Assembly (NCBI RefSeq): GCF_030530635.1
Contig: NZ_JAUMUL010000002.1
Location: 73,488-137,487, forward strand
Reading direction: 5' to 3'
From: Actinomyces sp.
GTDB taxonomy: Bacteria; Actinomycetota; Actinomycetes; Actinomycetales; Actinomycetaceae
DNA: 64,000 bases
Shown here: positions 43,559 through 52,365 of the stretch, in pieces
Position numbering within the stretch: the first letter of the stretch is position 1
Layout: the number at the start of each line of letters is the position of its first letter
The notes under the pieces: model-generated
Databases searched by the model: none
Seen by the model: the letters and a program-made list of their open reading frames with translations, nothing else
What the model was told of the DNA's origin: nothing
Program-made: the position numbers and the translations under genes

Positions 43559-44431
43559 ATGACAGACAAGACGACAGGCAACACGGCAGACGGCGCGACG
43601 GATCTGACGAGTGAGGCGGTGGCAGCCGGAACATTGCGACCCGAGCGCGACTCGCGCGAGACCTATCGTACGGGACCGGTGATGTTCCGTGGCGCCCAGA
43701 TTCCCGCCCGCACTACCGACGCCCGTCTGCTGGACCGCCGCGATGACACGGACTGGCTGCACACCGACCCGTGGCGGGTGCTGCGCATCCAGTCAGAGTT
43801 CGTCGAGGGCTTCGGTGCGCTCGCCGAAGTAGGCCCGGCGATCAGCCTGTTCGGGTCGGCGCGAACCCCCGCCGGTGATCCTGCCTATGTCCTGGCGGAG
43901 CAGATCGGAGCCGGGCTGGCCCGCTCCGGTTACGCCGTTATCACCGGTGGCGGCCCCGGCATCATGGAGGCGGCGAACAAGGGCGCCCGTGAGGCGGGCG
44001 GCATCTCGGTCGGCCTGGGGATCGAGCTGCCCTACGAGCAGGGAATGAACGACTATGTGGACCTGGGCGTCAACTTCCGGTACTTCTTCGCCCGCAAGAC
44101 CATGTTCCTGAAGTACTCCGACGGATTCGTCATCATGCCCGGAGGCATGGGCACCCTCGACGAGCTCTTCGAGGCCGTAACCCTGGTGCAGACCCAGAAG
44201 GTGCCTTCCTTCCCAATAGCCCTGGTCGGCTCGGAATTCTGGGGCGGGCTGGTCGATTGGCTTCGCGAGGTCCTGGTGCCCGCGGCCACCATCGACGCCG
44301 AAGACATCGGTCTGCTGCGGGTGGTCGACACGGCCGCGGAGGCGGTCGAGTTCGTGGTGGATGCCGCCCGCATAATGCGCGCGAACGGACTCACTCGCAC
44401 CCCCGACCGATCCGAGTGGGCGGCGCAATAA
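43559..44431 (+). CDS. LOG family protein (TIGR00730)
   Basis: A 290-residue Rossmann-fold protein of the lysine decarboxylase-like/LOG family, whose characterised members cleave nucleoside 5'-monophosphates (cytokinin riboside type). It shows VITGGGPGIMEAANKGA and the family signature PGGMGTLDELFEAVT with the conserved arginine in FRYFFARKTM. The first 85 residues are a polar extension. The ATG at 43559 is chosen because upstream residues are low-complexity; GATTAT lies eight bases before it. Its relation to nucleoside salvage is not shown. Confidence 0.9.
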   Translation: MTDKTTGNTADGATDLTSEAVAAGTLRPERDSRETYRTGPVMFRGAQIPARTTDARLLDRRDDTDWLHTDPWRVLRIQSEFVEGFGALAEVGPAISLFGSARTPAGDPAYVLAEQIGAGLARSGYAVITGGGPGIMEAANKGAREAGGISVGLGIELPYEQGMNDYVDLGVNFRYFFARKTMFLKYSDGFVIMPGGMGTLDELFEAVTLVQTQKVPSFPIALVGSEFWGGLVDWLREVLVPAATIDAEDIGLLRVVDTAAEAVEFVVDAARIMRANGLTRTPDRSEWAAQ

Positions 44432-45260
44432 GGGTTTTCCGGTTTTGGGGGGTGTGGCGGTTGTGGTGGGGTGGGGTGTCTGGTGCGCCGGTTGGGCGTT
44501 AACAACGCGTACTTAACGCTCTACTGTATACCTCAGTGCCCTTCAGTAGATGGTTGACAGGCGTTGTTAACCCCGAAGTGGCGTAGCAGATGGCCCCGCT
44601 TCTGGGCGCTGGGGATGGCGGCAGCCGAGTCCGGCAGCCAGGTCCGACATGGTTTAACCGGCAGGCTCATCGGGCCCTTCGCCTCGCGACACGCCGGCCG
44701 CTACAGCCTCTGACAGGCTGGTCCCGCAAACTCAGGAAGGGGCGGTCCAAGTAGGGGCGGTGGCCCGGCTACCCCCTGGCTCACAAGGTCCTTGCTCGCA
44801 TCCGACCGACCGCACCGCCGCGGCCCACGCACCATGACACGAGCCAGACCCGAACCTCACAACACCACCATTCCCACAAGCCACGAGACAACACGGCCCT
44901 ACCAGACAGCGTCCTCGACGGCCTCGCCGCGTCCTCAAGGGCCAACCCGCGTAGTCGACGACCGCCCGGCCAGCGGCGAGAACACACCCACCGGGCCGAG
45001 GACGTCATCGCCCGCCCGACACCGACCTCGCCCGCCCCGACCACAACCCCCACACACCCCGCAACCCGATCCGGAAACACCACACGCTATAAACCGGGAG
45101 AGCCCAATAAGGCTCCGGGATCGCGGTACGGGGCGGGTCGCGAGCCGGAACGGGGGGCGTGGAGTCAACCACGTTTCCGCCCGAACTGGCGTCATTATGC
45201 CGTAGAATGCCCCTGGGAGAAGCGGTAAGAGTCCGCGAATCATCAGTGAAAGGGGAGCAT
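44432..45260. other. Gene-free stretch of 829 bp
   Basis: No convincing gene is seen on either strand; possible frames are short, Pro/Arg/Thr-rich and without family motifs. The left part holds a nested inverted repeat (44498-44571) and is locally A/T-rich. A hairpin GGGAGAGCC/GGCTCC lies near 45098-45116. TAGAAT at 45203-45208 is a likely -10 for the DUF3117 gene. The middle may be a decayed gene. Confidence 0.6.
44498..44571. repeat. Nested inverted repeat
   Basis: Outer arms GTTAACAACGC (44498-44508) and GCGTTGTTAAC (44561-44571) are perfect. Inner arms CTACTG (44521-44526) and CAGTAG (44544-44549) are also inverted, with near-equal spacing of 11-12 bases on both sides. The left end additionally contains GCGTTAACAACGC, a small palindrome. 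It may be an operator cluster, a cruciform or a mobile-element remnant. Confidence 0.6.
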
Positions 45261-45428
45261 ATGGCTGCCATGAAGCCCAGGACCGGTGACGGGCCGCTCG
45301 AGGTCGTCAAGGAGGGCCGCTCCATCATCATGCGGATGCCGCTCGAGGGCGGGGGACGTCTGGTCGTCGAAATCACACCCGACGAGATCAAGGAGTTGCA
45401 GGAGGCCCTCGCCTCCGTCAAGTACTGA
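45261..45428 (+). CDS. DUF3117 domain protein
   Basis: A 55-residue protein, nearly invariant among actinobacteria: MAAMKPRTGDGPLEVVKEGR at the start and EITPDEIKELQEALASVKY at the end. The function is unknown. AAGGGGAGCAT precedes the ATG, and TAGAAT about 55 bases upstream is a plausible -10. It is followed by the convergent O-methyltransferase gene. Confidence 0.93.
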   Translation: MAAMKPRTGDGPLEVVKEGRSIIMRMPLEGGGRLVVEITPDEIKELQEALASVKY

Positions 45429-45499
45429 CGAGCACCGGGAATTCCGGGCGCGCCCGTCCAGGTTTCTGCGCGAGTCGACCAGTATTCGTACGCCCGGTC

Positions 45500-46141
45500 C
45501 TATCGGGCCTGGCGGACGGCAACCAGCAGACCGTCGCCGACCGGCAGCAACGACGTGTGCAGGCGATCCTCGTCACGCAGCGTCTTGCCCAGTTCGCGCG
45601 CCGCCACTGTGGTGGCGTCGCGGCGCGCCGGGTCGGCGACGTGATCTTTCCACAACGCATGCGTCACTACCAGAACGCCCCCCGCACGTAACATGCGAAC
45701 CCCCTGAGCCACCAGTTGTGCAGCCTCCTCCGGGGAAACATCGAGCACCACCATGTCGTAGGACTGGGCGGCCATGCGCGGCATGACATCGGATGCCCGC
45801 CCCTGGATGATGCGGGTGCGCGAGCCCGGATAGCCGGCCTCGTCGAAGGCCCGGCGGGCCTCCCGCTGGAACTCCGGCTCGACGTCGATGGTGGTCAGGA
45901 CTCCGTCGGCCCCCATACCGGCCAGGATCCACAGGCCGGACACGCCCGTGCCGGTGCCGATCTCGGCTACGGATTTGGCGCCCCCGGCCGCCGTCAGCAG
46001 GCGCAGGGCAGCACCCGCGGCCGGCGAGACCGGATCGGTGCCGAGTTCGATGCCGCGCATCCGCGCCCGCACGGCCGGCTCGCCCTCGATCGGGAACTCC
46101 TCCGTGTAAGACCAGCTCAGTGTCTTGTCGCCAGCCACCAT
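45500..46141 (-). CDS. O-methyltransferase family protein
   Basis: A 213-residue SAM-dependent methyltransferase of the caffeoyl-CoA/catechol type (Methyltransf_3). The SAM-binding motif is VAEIGTGTGVSGLWIL near 58, followed by the acidic LTTIDVEPEFQREAR and the metal-site aspartate in MVVLDVSPEEAAQL. The substrate is unknown. AGGGGCAT leads directly into the ATG. It is divergent from tatB, an arrangement found in many actinobacteria next to tatB and mrp. Confidence 0.9.
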   Translation of the reverse strand: MVAGDKTLSWSYTEEFPIEGEPAVRARMRGIELGTDPVSPAAGAALRLLTAAGGAKSVAEIGTGTGVSGLWILAGMGADGVLTTIDVEPEFQREARRAFDEAGYPGSRTRIIQGRASDVMPRMAAQSYDMVVLDVSPEEAAQLVAQGVRMLRAGGVLVVTHALWKDHVADPARRDATTVAARELGKTLRDEDRLHTSLLPVGDGLLVAVRQAR

Positions 46142-46287
46142 ATGCCCCTTCTGCGGCGTCGGGCCGCGTAGCCGTTACTTATGATCCCGACGGCGCCGGT
46201 GCGTCCGGCGCGGGAACCACCCCCATTGTTTCAGGTCCGACCCGGTTAGAGAGCCCGGCCGCCTGCCTGATTCCCCATACTCCTACC

Positions 46288-46293
46288 TATACT
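46288..46293 (+). promoter_or_regulatory. -10 box of tatB, leaderless type
   Basis: TATACT ends exactly six bases before the tatB ATG. It is one of the best hexamers of this kind in the window. Confidence 0.5.
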
Positions 46294-46299
46294 GGCCAC

Positions 46300-47343
46300 A
46301 TGTTGCCGGGCATCTCGGGTGCGGAGTTCTTTGTCCTCCTGCTGGTAGTGGTCATAGTGGTCGGGCCCCAGCGCCTGCCCGAATACACGCGCAAACTGAC
46401 ACAGGGCGTGCGCAGGCTGCGCGTGTTCCTGGACGACACCAAGACGCAGATCGCCGAAGAGGTCGGTCCCGAACTGGGCGAGCTGGATCTGTCAGACCTG
46501 GACCCGCGCAACTATGATCCGCGGAAGATCGTGCGTGACGCCCTGGGTGAGGACCTCGACGCCATTCGCAAGGACTTGACCAACCCCTTCCAGGCGGTGG
46601 TGAACACTGCCAAGGAGGCCAGCGACGAGGCCGCGGCCGCGGTCAGCGGCCAGGTTGGGCAGAAGTCCAAGTCCCTGTCGAAGATGATCGAGGACAAGGC
46701 CGAGCAGACCCGGGCCGCCCGAGCCGCCTCGGCTGCGGCTCGGGACGGTCAGGACAAGGACCCACAGCAGGCGGTGGCTGAGGCCGCCGCGGTCACCGCC
46801 GAACTGCCGCAGGTCGATGCGCTCGAATCCGCGGAGGAGACCCATAGTGCGGCCACGGCCGCCGCTCTCGACGCCGACGGCCGTGCCGACGCTCCCGGCA
46901 CAGACTCGGCCCAGGTCGCCCTGGAATCGGGTGAGACGATCACGGCAGAGATCCCCGAGGTACAACCGCTTGCCGACGCCCGGACTGAGGATGCGCAGCA
47001 GACTGGTGGCGTCGAGCCGACGTTGGCGGTCGCTGCGGCTAAGACCGTTGAGGAGGGCGATGAGGCCGAGGAGGTCACAGCCACCACGGACATCGAGGCG
47101 CCCGAGCGGGCGGGTCAGGCGGACGAGTCCGAGGAGCCGAAGCAATCCGATGAGCCCGCCGACAAGGACTCCGACGGGGGTGCCGCAGCGGCGGCGGACA
47201 TTCCCTCCAGCCTCGTGGACGAACGGCCCGACGGCGAGGACCCCTCCCGGGCGCCCCGCCCCGTCTCACCGCGCGACATCGTGCGCGCCGCCAACGAGGC
47301 GGCCCGTACCCGCGTAGAGGCGGCCACGGCTGCGGTCACCTGA
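46300..47343 (+). CDS. tatB: Sec-independent translocase subunit TatB
   Basis: Twin-arginine translocation component that receives folded substrates. It starts MLPGISGAEFFVLLLVVVIV, one membrane helix, then the hinge VGPQRLPEYTRKL and the amphipathic helix. The start agrees with TATACT six bases upstream. At 347 residues it is far longer than usual TatB (about 100-170); from about residue 120 on the chain is Ala/Glu/Asp-rich, low in complexity and probably disordered. Such tails occur in some actinobacteria. Confidence 0.88.
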   Translation: MLPGISGAEFFVLLLVVVIVVGPQRLPEYTRKLTQGVRRLRVFLDDTKTQIAEEVGPELGELDLSDLDPRNYDPRKIVRDALGEDLDAIRKDLTNPFQAVVNTAKEASDEAAAAVSGQVGQKSKSLSKMIEDKAEQTRAARAASAAARDGQDKDPQQAVAEAAAVTAELPQVDALESAEETHSAATAAALDADGRADAPGTDSAQVALESGETITAEIPEVQPLADARTEDAQQTGGVEPTLAVAAAKTVEEGDEAEEVTATTDIEAPERAGQADESEEPKQSDEPADKDSDGGAAAAADIPSSLVDERPDGEDPSRAPRPVSPRDIVRAANEAARTRVEAATAAVT

Positions 47344-47357
47344 GAATTCCCTGCGGC

Positions 47358-47381
47358 GCCCTCCTCCCCGGGGCGGAGGGC
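47358..47381. terminator. Hairpin between convergent tatB and mrp
   Basis: GCCCTCC and GGAGGGC pair around ten bases, 15 bp after tatB and 28 bp before the end of mrp. It may end transcription from both sides. No T run is seen. Confidence 0.5.
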
Positions 47382-47408
47382 CGATGAGCGCGGAACTCGC
47401 GTCTTTGA

Positions 47409-48566
47409 TCAGCCGGCGGCGGCACTGACCGGGCTGATTCCAAGGGACATGCCGGACAGGCCGCGCGCGCGGTGTCCGAGCCTGCGGGCCACCCCGGCGA
47501 GTTCGAGCGCGGCGGGAGAGTCAACGGCGGGTGCGCCGGCGGAGGCGACGGCGGCGGGCACACCGGCGTCGGAGCCCTCACGCAGCTTGATGTCCAACGG
47601 TAGCTGGGCCAACAGCGGCACCTCGTAGCCGAGCGCCGTCGTCAGTGACGCCGCGACCGCCCGCCCACCGCCGGAGCCGAAGATCTCCAGGCGGGAGCCG
47701 TCAGGCTGCGGCAGGTAGGACATGTTCTCGATGACTCCGGCCACCTTCTGATGGGTCTGCGAGGCGATCAGGCCAGTCCGCTCAGCCACTTCAGCCGCCG
47801 CCGTCTGCGGGGTGGTGACCACCAGGATCTCGGCGCCCGGGAGCAGCTGCGCGACCGAGATGGTCACGTCCCCCGTCCCCGGCGGCAGATCCAGCAGTAG
47901 CACGTCCAGGTCACCCCAGAAGACATCGGTGAGGAACTGCTGCACGGCCCGGTGCAGCATGGGGCCGCGCCAGACGACCGGCTGCTTCTCCTCCACGAAC
48001 ATGCCGATGGAGATGACCTTCACATCGTGTGCGATGGGTGGGACGATCATGCCGTCCAGCTGTGTGGGCACCTGTTCCACGCCCAGCATACGAGGGATGG
48101 AGAAGCCGTAGATATCGGCGTCGACGACGCCGACGCCGAGCCCCTGGGCGGCCATGGCGGCGGCGAGGTTGGCGGTGACGGAGGACTTGCCCACCCCGCC
48201 CTTGCCGGAGGTCACCGCGTAGATGCGGGTGAGGTTGCCGGGTTGGGTGAAGGGAATGACCGGCTCGGCGGCACCGCCGCGCAGGCGGGTGCGCAGTTCG
48301 GCCCGCTGCTCGTCGTTCATGACCCCCATGTTGACGCGCACGTCGGTGACGCCCTCCAGGGAGCCGACCTCCTTGCGGGTGTCGGCTTGGATCGTGTCCC
48401 GCAGCGGGCACCCGGCCACGGTGAGCAGCACCCCGACGGTGACGATGCCGTCGGCGGCGATCTCAACGGAGTCGACCATGCCGAGGTCGGTGATCGGACG
48501 GCGCAACTCGGGGTCTATCACCCGCGAGAGCGCCTCGCGGACTGCGTCTTCGGTGGGCAGGCTCAT
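47409..48566 (-). CDS. mrp: Mrp/NBP35 family iron-sulfur carrier ATPase
   Basis: P-loop ATPase that holds and delivers iron-sulfur clusters. The 385-residue protein has an N-terminal DUF59/MIP18-like domain (ALSRVIDPELRRPITDLGMV, with VAGCPLRDTI) and the ATPase domain with VTSGKGGVGKSSVTANLA, VDADIYGFSIPRMLG and LLLDLPPGTGDVTIS. The paired CxxC near the C-terminus common to many Mrp proteins is not seen; the corresponding region reads GVIENMSYLPQPDGS. TAGGAT stands six bases before the ATG. Confidence 0.92.
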   Translation of the reverse strand: MSLPTEDAVREALSRVIDPELRRPITDLGMVDSVEIAADGIVTVGVLLTVAGCPLRDTIQADTRKEVGSLEGVTDVRVNMGVMNDEQRAELRTRLRGGAAEPVIPFTQPGNLTRIYAVTSGKGGVGKSSVTANLAAAMAAQGLGVGVVDADIYGFSIPRMLGVEQVPTQLDGMIVPPIAHDVKVISIGMFVEEKQPVVWRGPMLHRAVQQFLTDVFWGDLDVLLLDLPPGTGDVTISVAQLLPGAEILVVTTPQTAAAEVAERTGLIASQTHQKVAGVIENMSYLPQPDGSRLEIFGSGGGRAVAASLTTALGYEVPLLAQLPLDIKLREGSDAGVPAAVASAGAPAVDSPAALELAGVARRLGHRARGLSGMSLGISPVSAAAG

Positions 48567-48572
48567 GCGCCA

Positions 48573-48578
48573 ATCCTA
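48573..48578 (-). promoter_or_regulatory. -10 box of mrp, leaderless type
   Basis: TAGGAT ends six bases before the mrp ATG on the minus strand, without a ribosome site. Confidence 0.45.
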
Positions 48579-48590
48579 TGCGGTCTACGG

Positions 48591-49199
48591 TCAGCCGGCT
48601 CCGGACTCCTCATCCGGTGCGCCCGGTCCGCTCCCGGTGTCACGGCGTTCCCCGGCGTCCTGGCCCTCCTCCACGATGTCGTCGTGCAGCTCCTCGCGGG
48701 TACGGCGCTCCTCCTGCAACAGCTCCTCCAATACGACCCGCAGCTCAGAGCGCACGAAGTCGCGAGTGGCGACGTCATTCATGGCCAGGCGCAGGGAGGC
48801 GATCTCCCGGGTCAGGTACTCGGTGTCCTCCAGGTTGCGTTCGGCGCGTTGACGATCCTGCTCGGCGATGACCCGGTCCCGGTCGTCCTGCCGGTTCTGC
48901 GCCAGCAGGATCAGCGGTGCCGAGTAGGATGCCTGGGTGGAGAAGGCAAGATTGAGCAGGATGAAGGGGTAGGGGTCCCAAGGGGCGTCCGCGTTGATCT
49001 TCGCCAACAAGATATTCGCCGCGATCCAGGCCACCACGAAGATCGTCATATACGCCACGAACTTCGGCGAGCCCATGAAACGGGCGGTGGCCTCGGCGAA
49101 GCGGCCGAAACCGTCTGAACGCGTCGAACGGCGGGGCCCCAACCACCGCAGCAGCCGCGAACGGCGGCGGGTGATCGGCTGGTCGAGCTGGTCAGCCAT
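48591..49199 (-). CDS. DUF1003 family membrane protein
   Basis: A 202-residue protein with two membrane helices (FVAYMTIFVVAWIAANILL and the PFILLNLAFSTQASYSAPLI segment) followed by NRQDDRDRVIAEQDRQRAER, the hallmark of DUF1003, and a long charged coiled-coil-like tail. The function is unknown; the family is common beside MgtE-like and Mrp genes in actinobacteria. GAGGAG six bases upstream fixes the ATG at 49199. It overlaps the end of the CBS/MgtE-N gene by eight bases. Confidence 0.88.
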   Translation of the reverse strand: MADQLDQPITRRRSRLLRWLGPRRSTRSDGFGRFAEATARFMGSPKFVAYMTIFVVAWIAANILLAKINADAPWDPYPFILLNLAFSTQASYSAPLILLAQNRQDDRDRVIAEQDRQRAERNLEDTEYLTREIASLRLAMNDVATRDFVRSELRVVLEELLQEERRTREELHDDIVEEGQDAGERRDTGSGPGAPDEESGAG

Positions 49200-50484
49200 T
49201 GGCGCTCCTCTCAATCATCTCATCGGTGACGGCGTCGTCCGCCTCACGCCAGTCGTCGGGCATGAGGTGATCCAGCACATCGTCCACGGACACAGCCCCC
49301 AGCAGTCGGCCGGCGTCGTCCAGCACGGGCAGGGCCGTGAGATTGTAGGTCGCCAGCAGGCGAGTGACGGTACCGATGGAGTCGTCGGCATGAACGCCGT
49401 CCAGGTCCTTGTCCAGCACGGAGCCGAGCAGCTGCTGAGGGCGCTCCCGCAGTGCCCGTTGGAGGTGCACCATGCCCAGGAAGCGGCCTGTCGGCGACTC
49501 CAGCGGCGGGCGACACACGAAGGCGATCGCGGCCAGCGCCGGCGGCACCTCCGCCTTGCGGGCCTGCGCCAGGAAGGAGGCCACCGTCGACTCCGGCGGC
49601 AGGATGATCGGCTCCGTGGTCATCAGACCGCCGGCGGTGTACTCGTCGTAAGTCATCAGACGGCGCACATCCTCCGCCTCCTCCGGCTCCATCAGGTCCA
49701 ACAGCCGGGCGGCCATGGAGGTGGGCAGGGCGGAGACCAGGTCAGCGGCGTCGTCGGGCTGCATGGCGTCCAGGACGTCGGCGGCGCGGGCGGCGTCCAG
49801 GCCGGACAACAGGGCGACGGCCTCGTCGTCGGACAGCTCTTCGGTGGCGTCGGCCAAACGCTCGTCGGTCAGCTCGGCGGCAACCTCCAGCTGGCGGGAC
49901 AGCGGCAGATCCGAGAGCACGTCGGCCAGGTCGGCGGGTTTGAGGCCCTCCATGGTGGCCAGCAGCGCGGTGGCGCCCTGCTGATCGGCGGAGCCGGCCA
50001 GGCCGCTGACCTCATCGGGCCGGACGGTGAAGGTCTCTCCACGACGCAATCCCAGAGGGCCGGAGGAGCCCCGCTGCACGAACAGACGGGTCACCTTCCA
50101 ATCCATGCCGCGGTCGCGCTCTATGGCGACGTCACGGATGGTCACCCGGCCCGAGCCGTCACGCATGGTGACCACCCGGTCGAGCAGCTCACCGACCACC
50201 AATGTCTCGACCCGGCGCTGCTCGAAGCGTCGGATATTGACCAGGCCCGTGGTGATGACGGCACCCGGCTCCATCGCGGTCACGCGTGACAACGGCAGGA
50301 ACACGCGGCGCCGTCCGGCCACCTCAATGACCAGGCCGACGGCCCGCGGCTGACCGCGCAAGCGGATGAGCACGACTACATCATGTACCTTGCCGACGGC
50401 GTCCCCGATGGGATCGAAGACGGTCGTGCCCACGAGTCGGGCCACGAAGACTCTGAGGGTGGTGCGCGTCTTGGTGTTCTCCAC
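49192..50484 (-). CDS. PRC-barrel/MgtE-N/CBS protein without membrane domain
   Basis: A 430-residue protein with an N-terminal PRC-barrel-like part (VGTTVFDPIGDAVGKVHDVV), the MgtE intracellular N-domain (LEVAAELTDERLADATEEL, LMEPEEAEDVRRLMTYDEYT) and two CBS repeats (YTAGGLMTTEPIILPPEST, LTALPVLDDAGRLLGAVSVD). The membrane domain of true MgtE magnesium channels is absent, so it is a soluble sensor-type protein rather than a transporter. The GTG at 50484 has TAGGCT seven bases upstream. It is cotranscribed with the DUF1003 gene. Confidence 0.85.
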   Translation of the reverse strand: MENTKTRTTLRVFVARLVGTTVFDPIGDAVGKVHDVVVLIRLRGQPRAVGLVIEVAGRRRVFLPLSRVTAMEPGAVITTGLVNIRRFEQRRVETLVVGELLDRVVTMRDGSGRVTIRDVAIERDRGMDWKVTRLFVQRGSSGPLGLRRGETFTVRPDEVSGLAGSADQQGATALLATMEGLKPADLADVLSDLPLSRQLEVAAELTDERLADATEELSDDEAVALLSGLDAARAADVLDAMQPDDAADLVSALPTSMAARLLDLMEPEEAEDVRRLMTYDEYTAGGLMTTEPIILPPESTVASFLAQARKAEVPPALAAIAFVCRPPLESPTGRFLGMVHLQRALRERPQQLLGSVLDKDLDGVHADDSIGTVTRLLATYNLTALPVLDDAGRLLGAVSVDDVLDHLMPDDWREADDAVTDEMIERSANG

Positions 50485-50582
50485 AGCGGTCAGCCTAATG
50501 GGCGCCGACGCCGATGCCGCCCCGTTTTTTCGCCGCTCGATGAAGTCACCTCCGCGCCCGGGCATCGTGGGACGATGTGCCC

Positions 50583-51443
50583 ATGAGCCAGAGCCAGTTC
50601 TCCACACAGGCCGCGCCGCCGAGCATGGCGCGGGGGAGTATTCCGCGCGGCGACGAGGTCGCCTCCTTCGCAACCTACGCCGAGGCGCAGCACGCGGTCG
50701 ACTCCCTATCCGACGCCGGCTTTCCTGTACAGCACCTGGCCATCATCGGCACCGACCTGCGCCAGGTAGAGCGCATCACGGGGCGCATGAGCTGGGGGCG
50801 GGCCGTGGCCAGTGGCGCCATGTCGGGGCTGTGGATCGGCCTGTTCTTCGCCGCCATGATGCTGGTGCTCGGTCCCAGGGAGGGCACGGGCACGGTGCTG
50901 ATCGCGGCGGTCATCATGGGTGTCATCTGGGGGATGGTCTTCCAGGTCGCGGCATACGCGGTCACCCGCGGCAAGCGCGACTTCACCTCCATCAGCCAGG
51001 TCGTGGCCTCCCGCTACTCCGTGATCGCCTCGCAGATGTCCAATGAGGCCGCGCGCGCACTCGCGGACATCCCCGGTAATCTCACGCGCGGCGGGGAGGC
51101 CGCCCGGCGTGCCGAGGAGCGCCGCGCGGCCCGCCAGCAGGCCCGTGGGCAGGGCAGCAGCACCTTCGGCTCCCGGCCGGATGAGCAGCCCCGATTCGGG
51201 GTGCGCCTGCCCGAGGGCGTCGACCCGCGCAACTACACGCAGGGCGCGCCCGTAAGCACCGCCGGGGGTATGCCGGAGCCGGCGGCCACGGGCGGGGCGC
51301 CGATCGCTGCCGGACGTGCCGGAATCGAGGCAGGACCCGAATCCGCCAACAACGAAGCCTCCGAAGCCAAGACGGACGCTTCGGCTGCGGGGCACAATGA
51401 AGACGATGACGACCCCTACCGTCGGCACCCCGACGAAACCTGA
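50583..51443 (+). CDS. General stress protein 17M-like membrane protein
   Basis: A 286-residue protein. The N-terminal part has the GSP17M/YflT-type fold (VASFATYAEAQHAVDSLSDA, FPVQHLAIIGTDLRQVERIT), then two helices (GAMSGLWIGLFFAAMMLVLG and TVLIAAVIMGVIWGMVFQV). From about residue 165 it is disordered and rich in Arg, Ala and Gly. The role is unknown. The ATG at 50583 has GACGAT six bases before it. It is divergent from the MgtE-N/CBS gene. Confidence 0.85.
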   Translation: MSQSQFSTQAAPPSMARGSIPRGDEVASFATYAEAQHAVDSLSDAGFPVQHLAIIGTDLRQVERITGRMSWGRAVASGAMSGLWIGLFFAAMMLVLGPREGTGTVLIAAVIMGVIWGMVFQVAAYAVTRGKRDFTSISQVVASRYSVIASQMSNEAARALADIPGNLTRGGEAARRAEERRAARQQARGQGSSTFGSRPDEQPRFGVRLPEGVDPRNYTQGAPVSTAGGMPEPAATGGAPIAAGRAGIEAGPESANNEASEAKTDASAAGHNEDDDDPYRRHPDET

Positions 51444-52350
51444 CACGTATTCCACTTCCACCCCGGCCGGCACCAACCCGCCCGCCGCGGACGGAAACAT
51501 CCCGATCGGCTTGTCCACCTCATCGGTCTACCCCGGTGATGTGGAGGACACCTTCGCCCTGGCGGCGCAGCTGGGCTACGACGGCGTCGAGGTCATGGTG
51601 TGGGGCGAAAGGGCCACCCAGGACGCCTCCGTGCTCACGGCACTGGCCGGGCGTTACGGCGTGGATGTCATGGCCATTCACGCCCCCACCCTGCTGCTGA
51701 CCCGCGCCGTATTCGGTGCCGACCCCTGGGGCAAGATCGACCGCTCGATCGAGCTGGCTCACGCCGTCGGAGCTGCGAATGTAGTACTCCACCCGCCCTT
51801 CTTCTGGCAGACCCGCTACGCCCGCTCATTCGTGACCGGCGTGGCACAGCGGGAGGCGACCACCGGGGTGCGGTTGTGCGTGGAGAACATGTTCACCTGG
51901 CGGCCCCGCGACGCTCATTCCACACGCGACTTCCAGGCCTACTTCCCCACCTGGGATCCGGTCGGCCAGGGCTACCGATCGGTGACGCTGGACATCTCCC
52001 ATGCGGCCACCTCCGGCTCCGACGCGCTGGCCATGGCGCGGGCGCTCGGACCCACACTGCGGCATGTGCACCTGACCGACGGCGTGCCCGGTTTTCGTGA
52101 CGACCACCTCCTGCCCGGGCAGGGGAACCAGGACTGCGCCGGGGTGTTGCGCCACCTGGTGCACACGGGTTTCGGGGCGGCGGGTGGGCAGGTCGTGGTG
52201 GAAGTGAACACCCGCACCATGAGCACGGGCCAACGGCGCGACGGTCTGGCCAGCGCACTCGCCTTCGCCCGCGAGCACCTGGAGGGGCGGGGCGATACGG
52301 CCGCCGTGTACATTCCCGCCCCGACGCGCCGCCGATTCCGCGACGCCTAG
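51406..52350 (+). CDS. Sugar phosphate isomerase/epimerase-like TIM-barrel protein
   Basis: A 314-residue AP-endonuclease-family-2/xylose-isomerase-like barrel. Recognisable strands are IGLSTSSVYPGD, YDGVEVMVWG, VDVMAIHAPTLLL, GVRLCVENMFTW with a metal glutamate, VTLDISHAATSG and LRHVHLTDGV. The substrate is not known. The start lies within the end of the preceding frame; ATG 51406 (or 51397) follows CACAAT. The first 30 residues are low-complexity, so the true start may be slightly later. Confidence 0.82.
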   Translation: MTTPTVGTPTKPDTYSTSTPAGTNPPAADGNIPIGLSTSSVYPGDVEDTFALAAQLGYDGVEVMVWGERATQDASVLTALAGRYGVDVMAIHAPTLLLTRAVFGADPWGKIDRSIELAHAVGAANVVLHPPFFWQTRYARSFVTGVAQREATTGVRLCVENMFTWRPRDAHSTRDFQAYFPTWDPVGQGYRSVTLDISHAATSGSDALAMARALGPTLRHVHLTDGVPGFRDDHLLPGQGNQDCAGVLRHLVHTGFGAAGGQVVVEVNTRTMSTGQRRDGLASALAFAREHLEGRGDTAAVYIPAPTRRRFRDA

Positions 52351-52365
52351 CCGGGTGGTCGGGCG

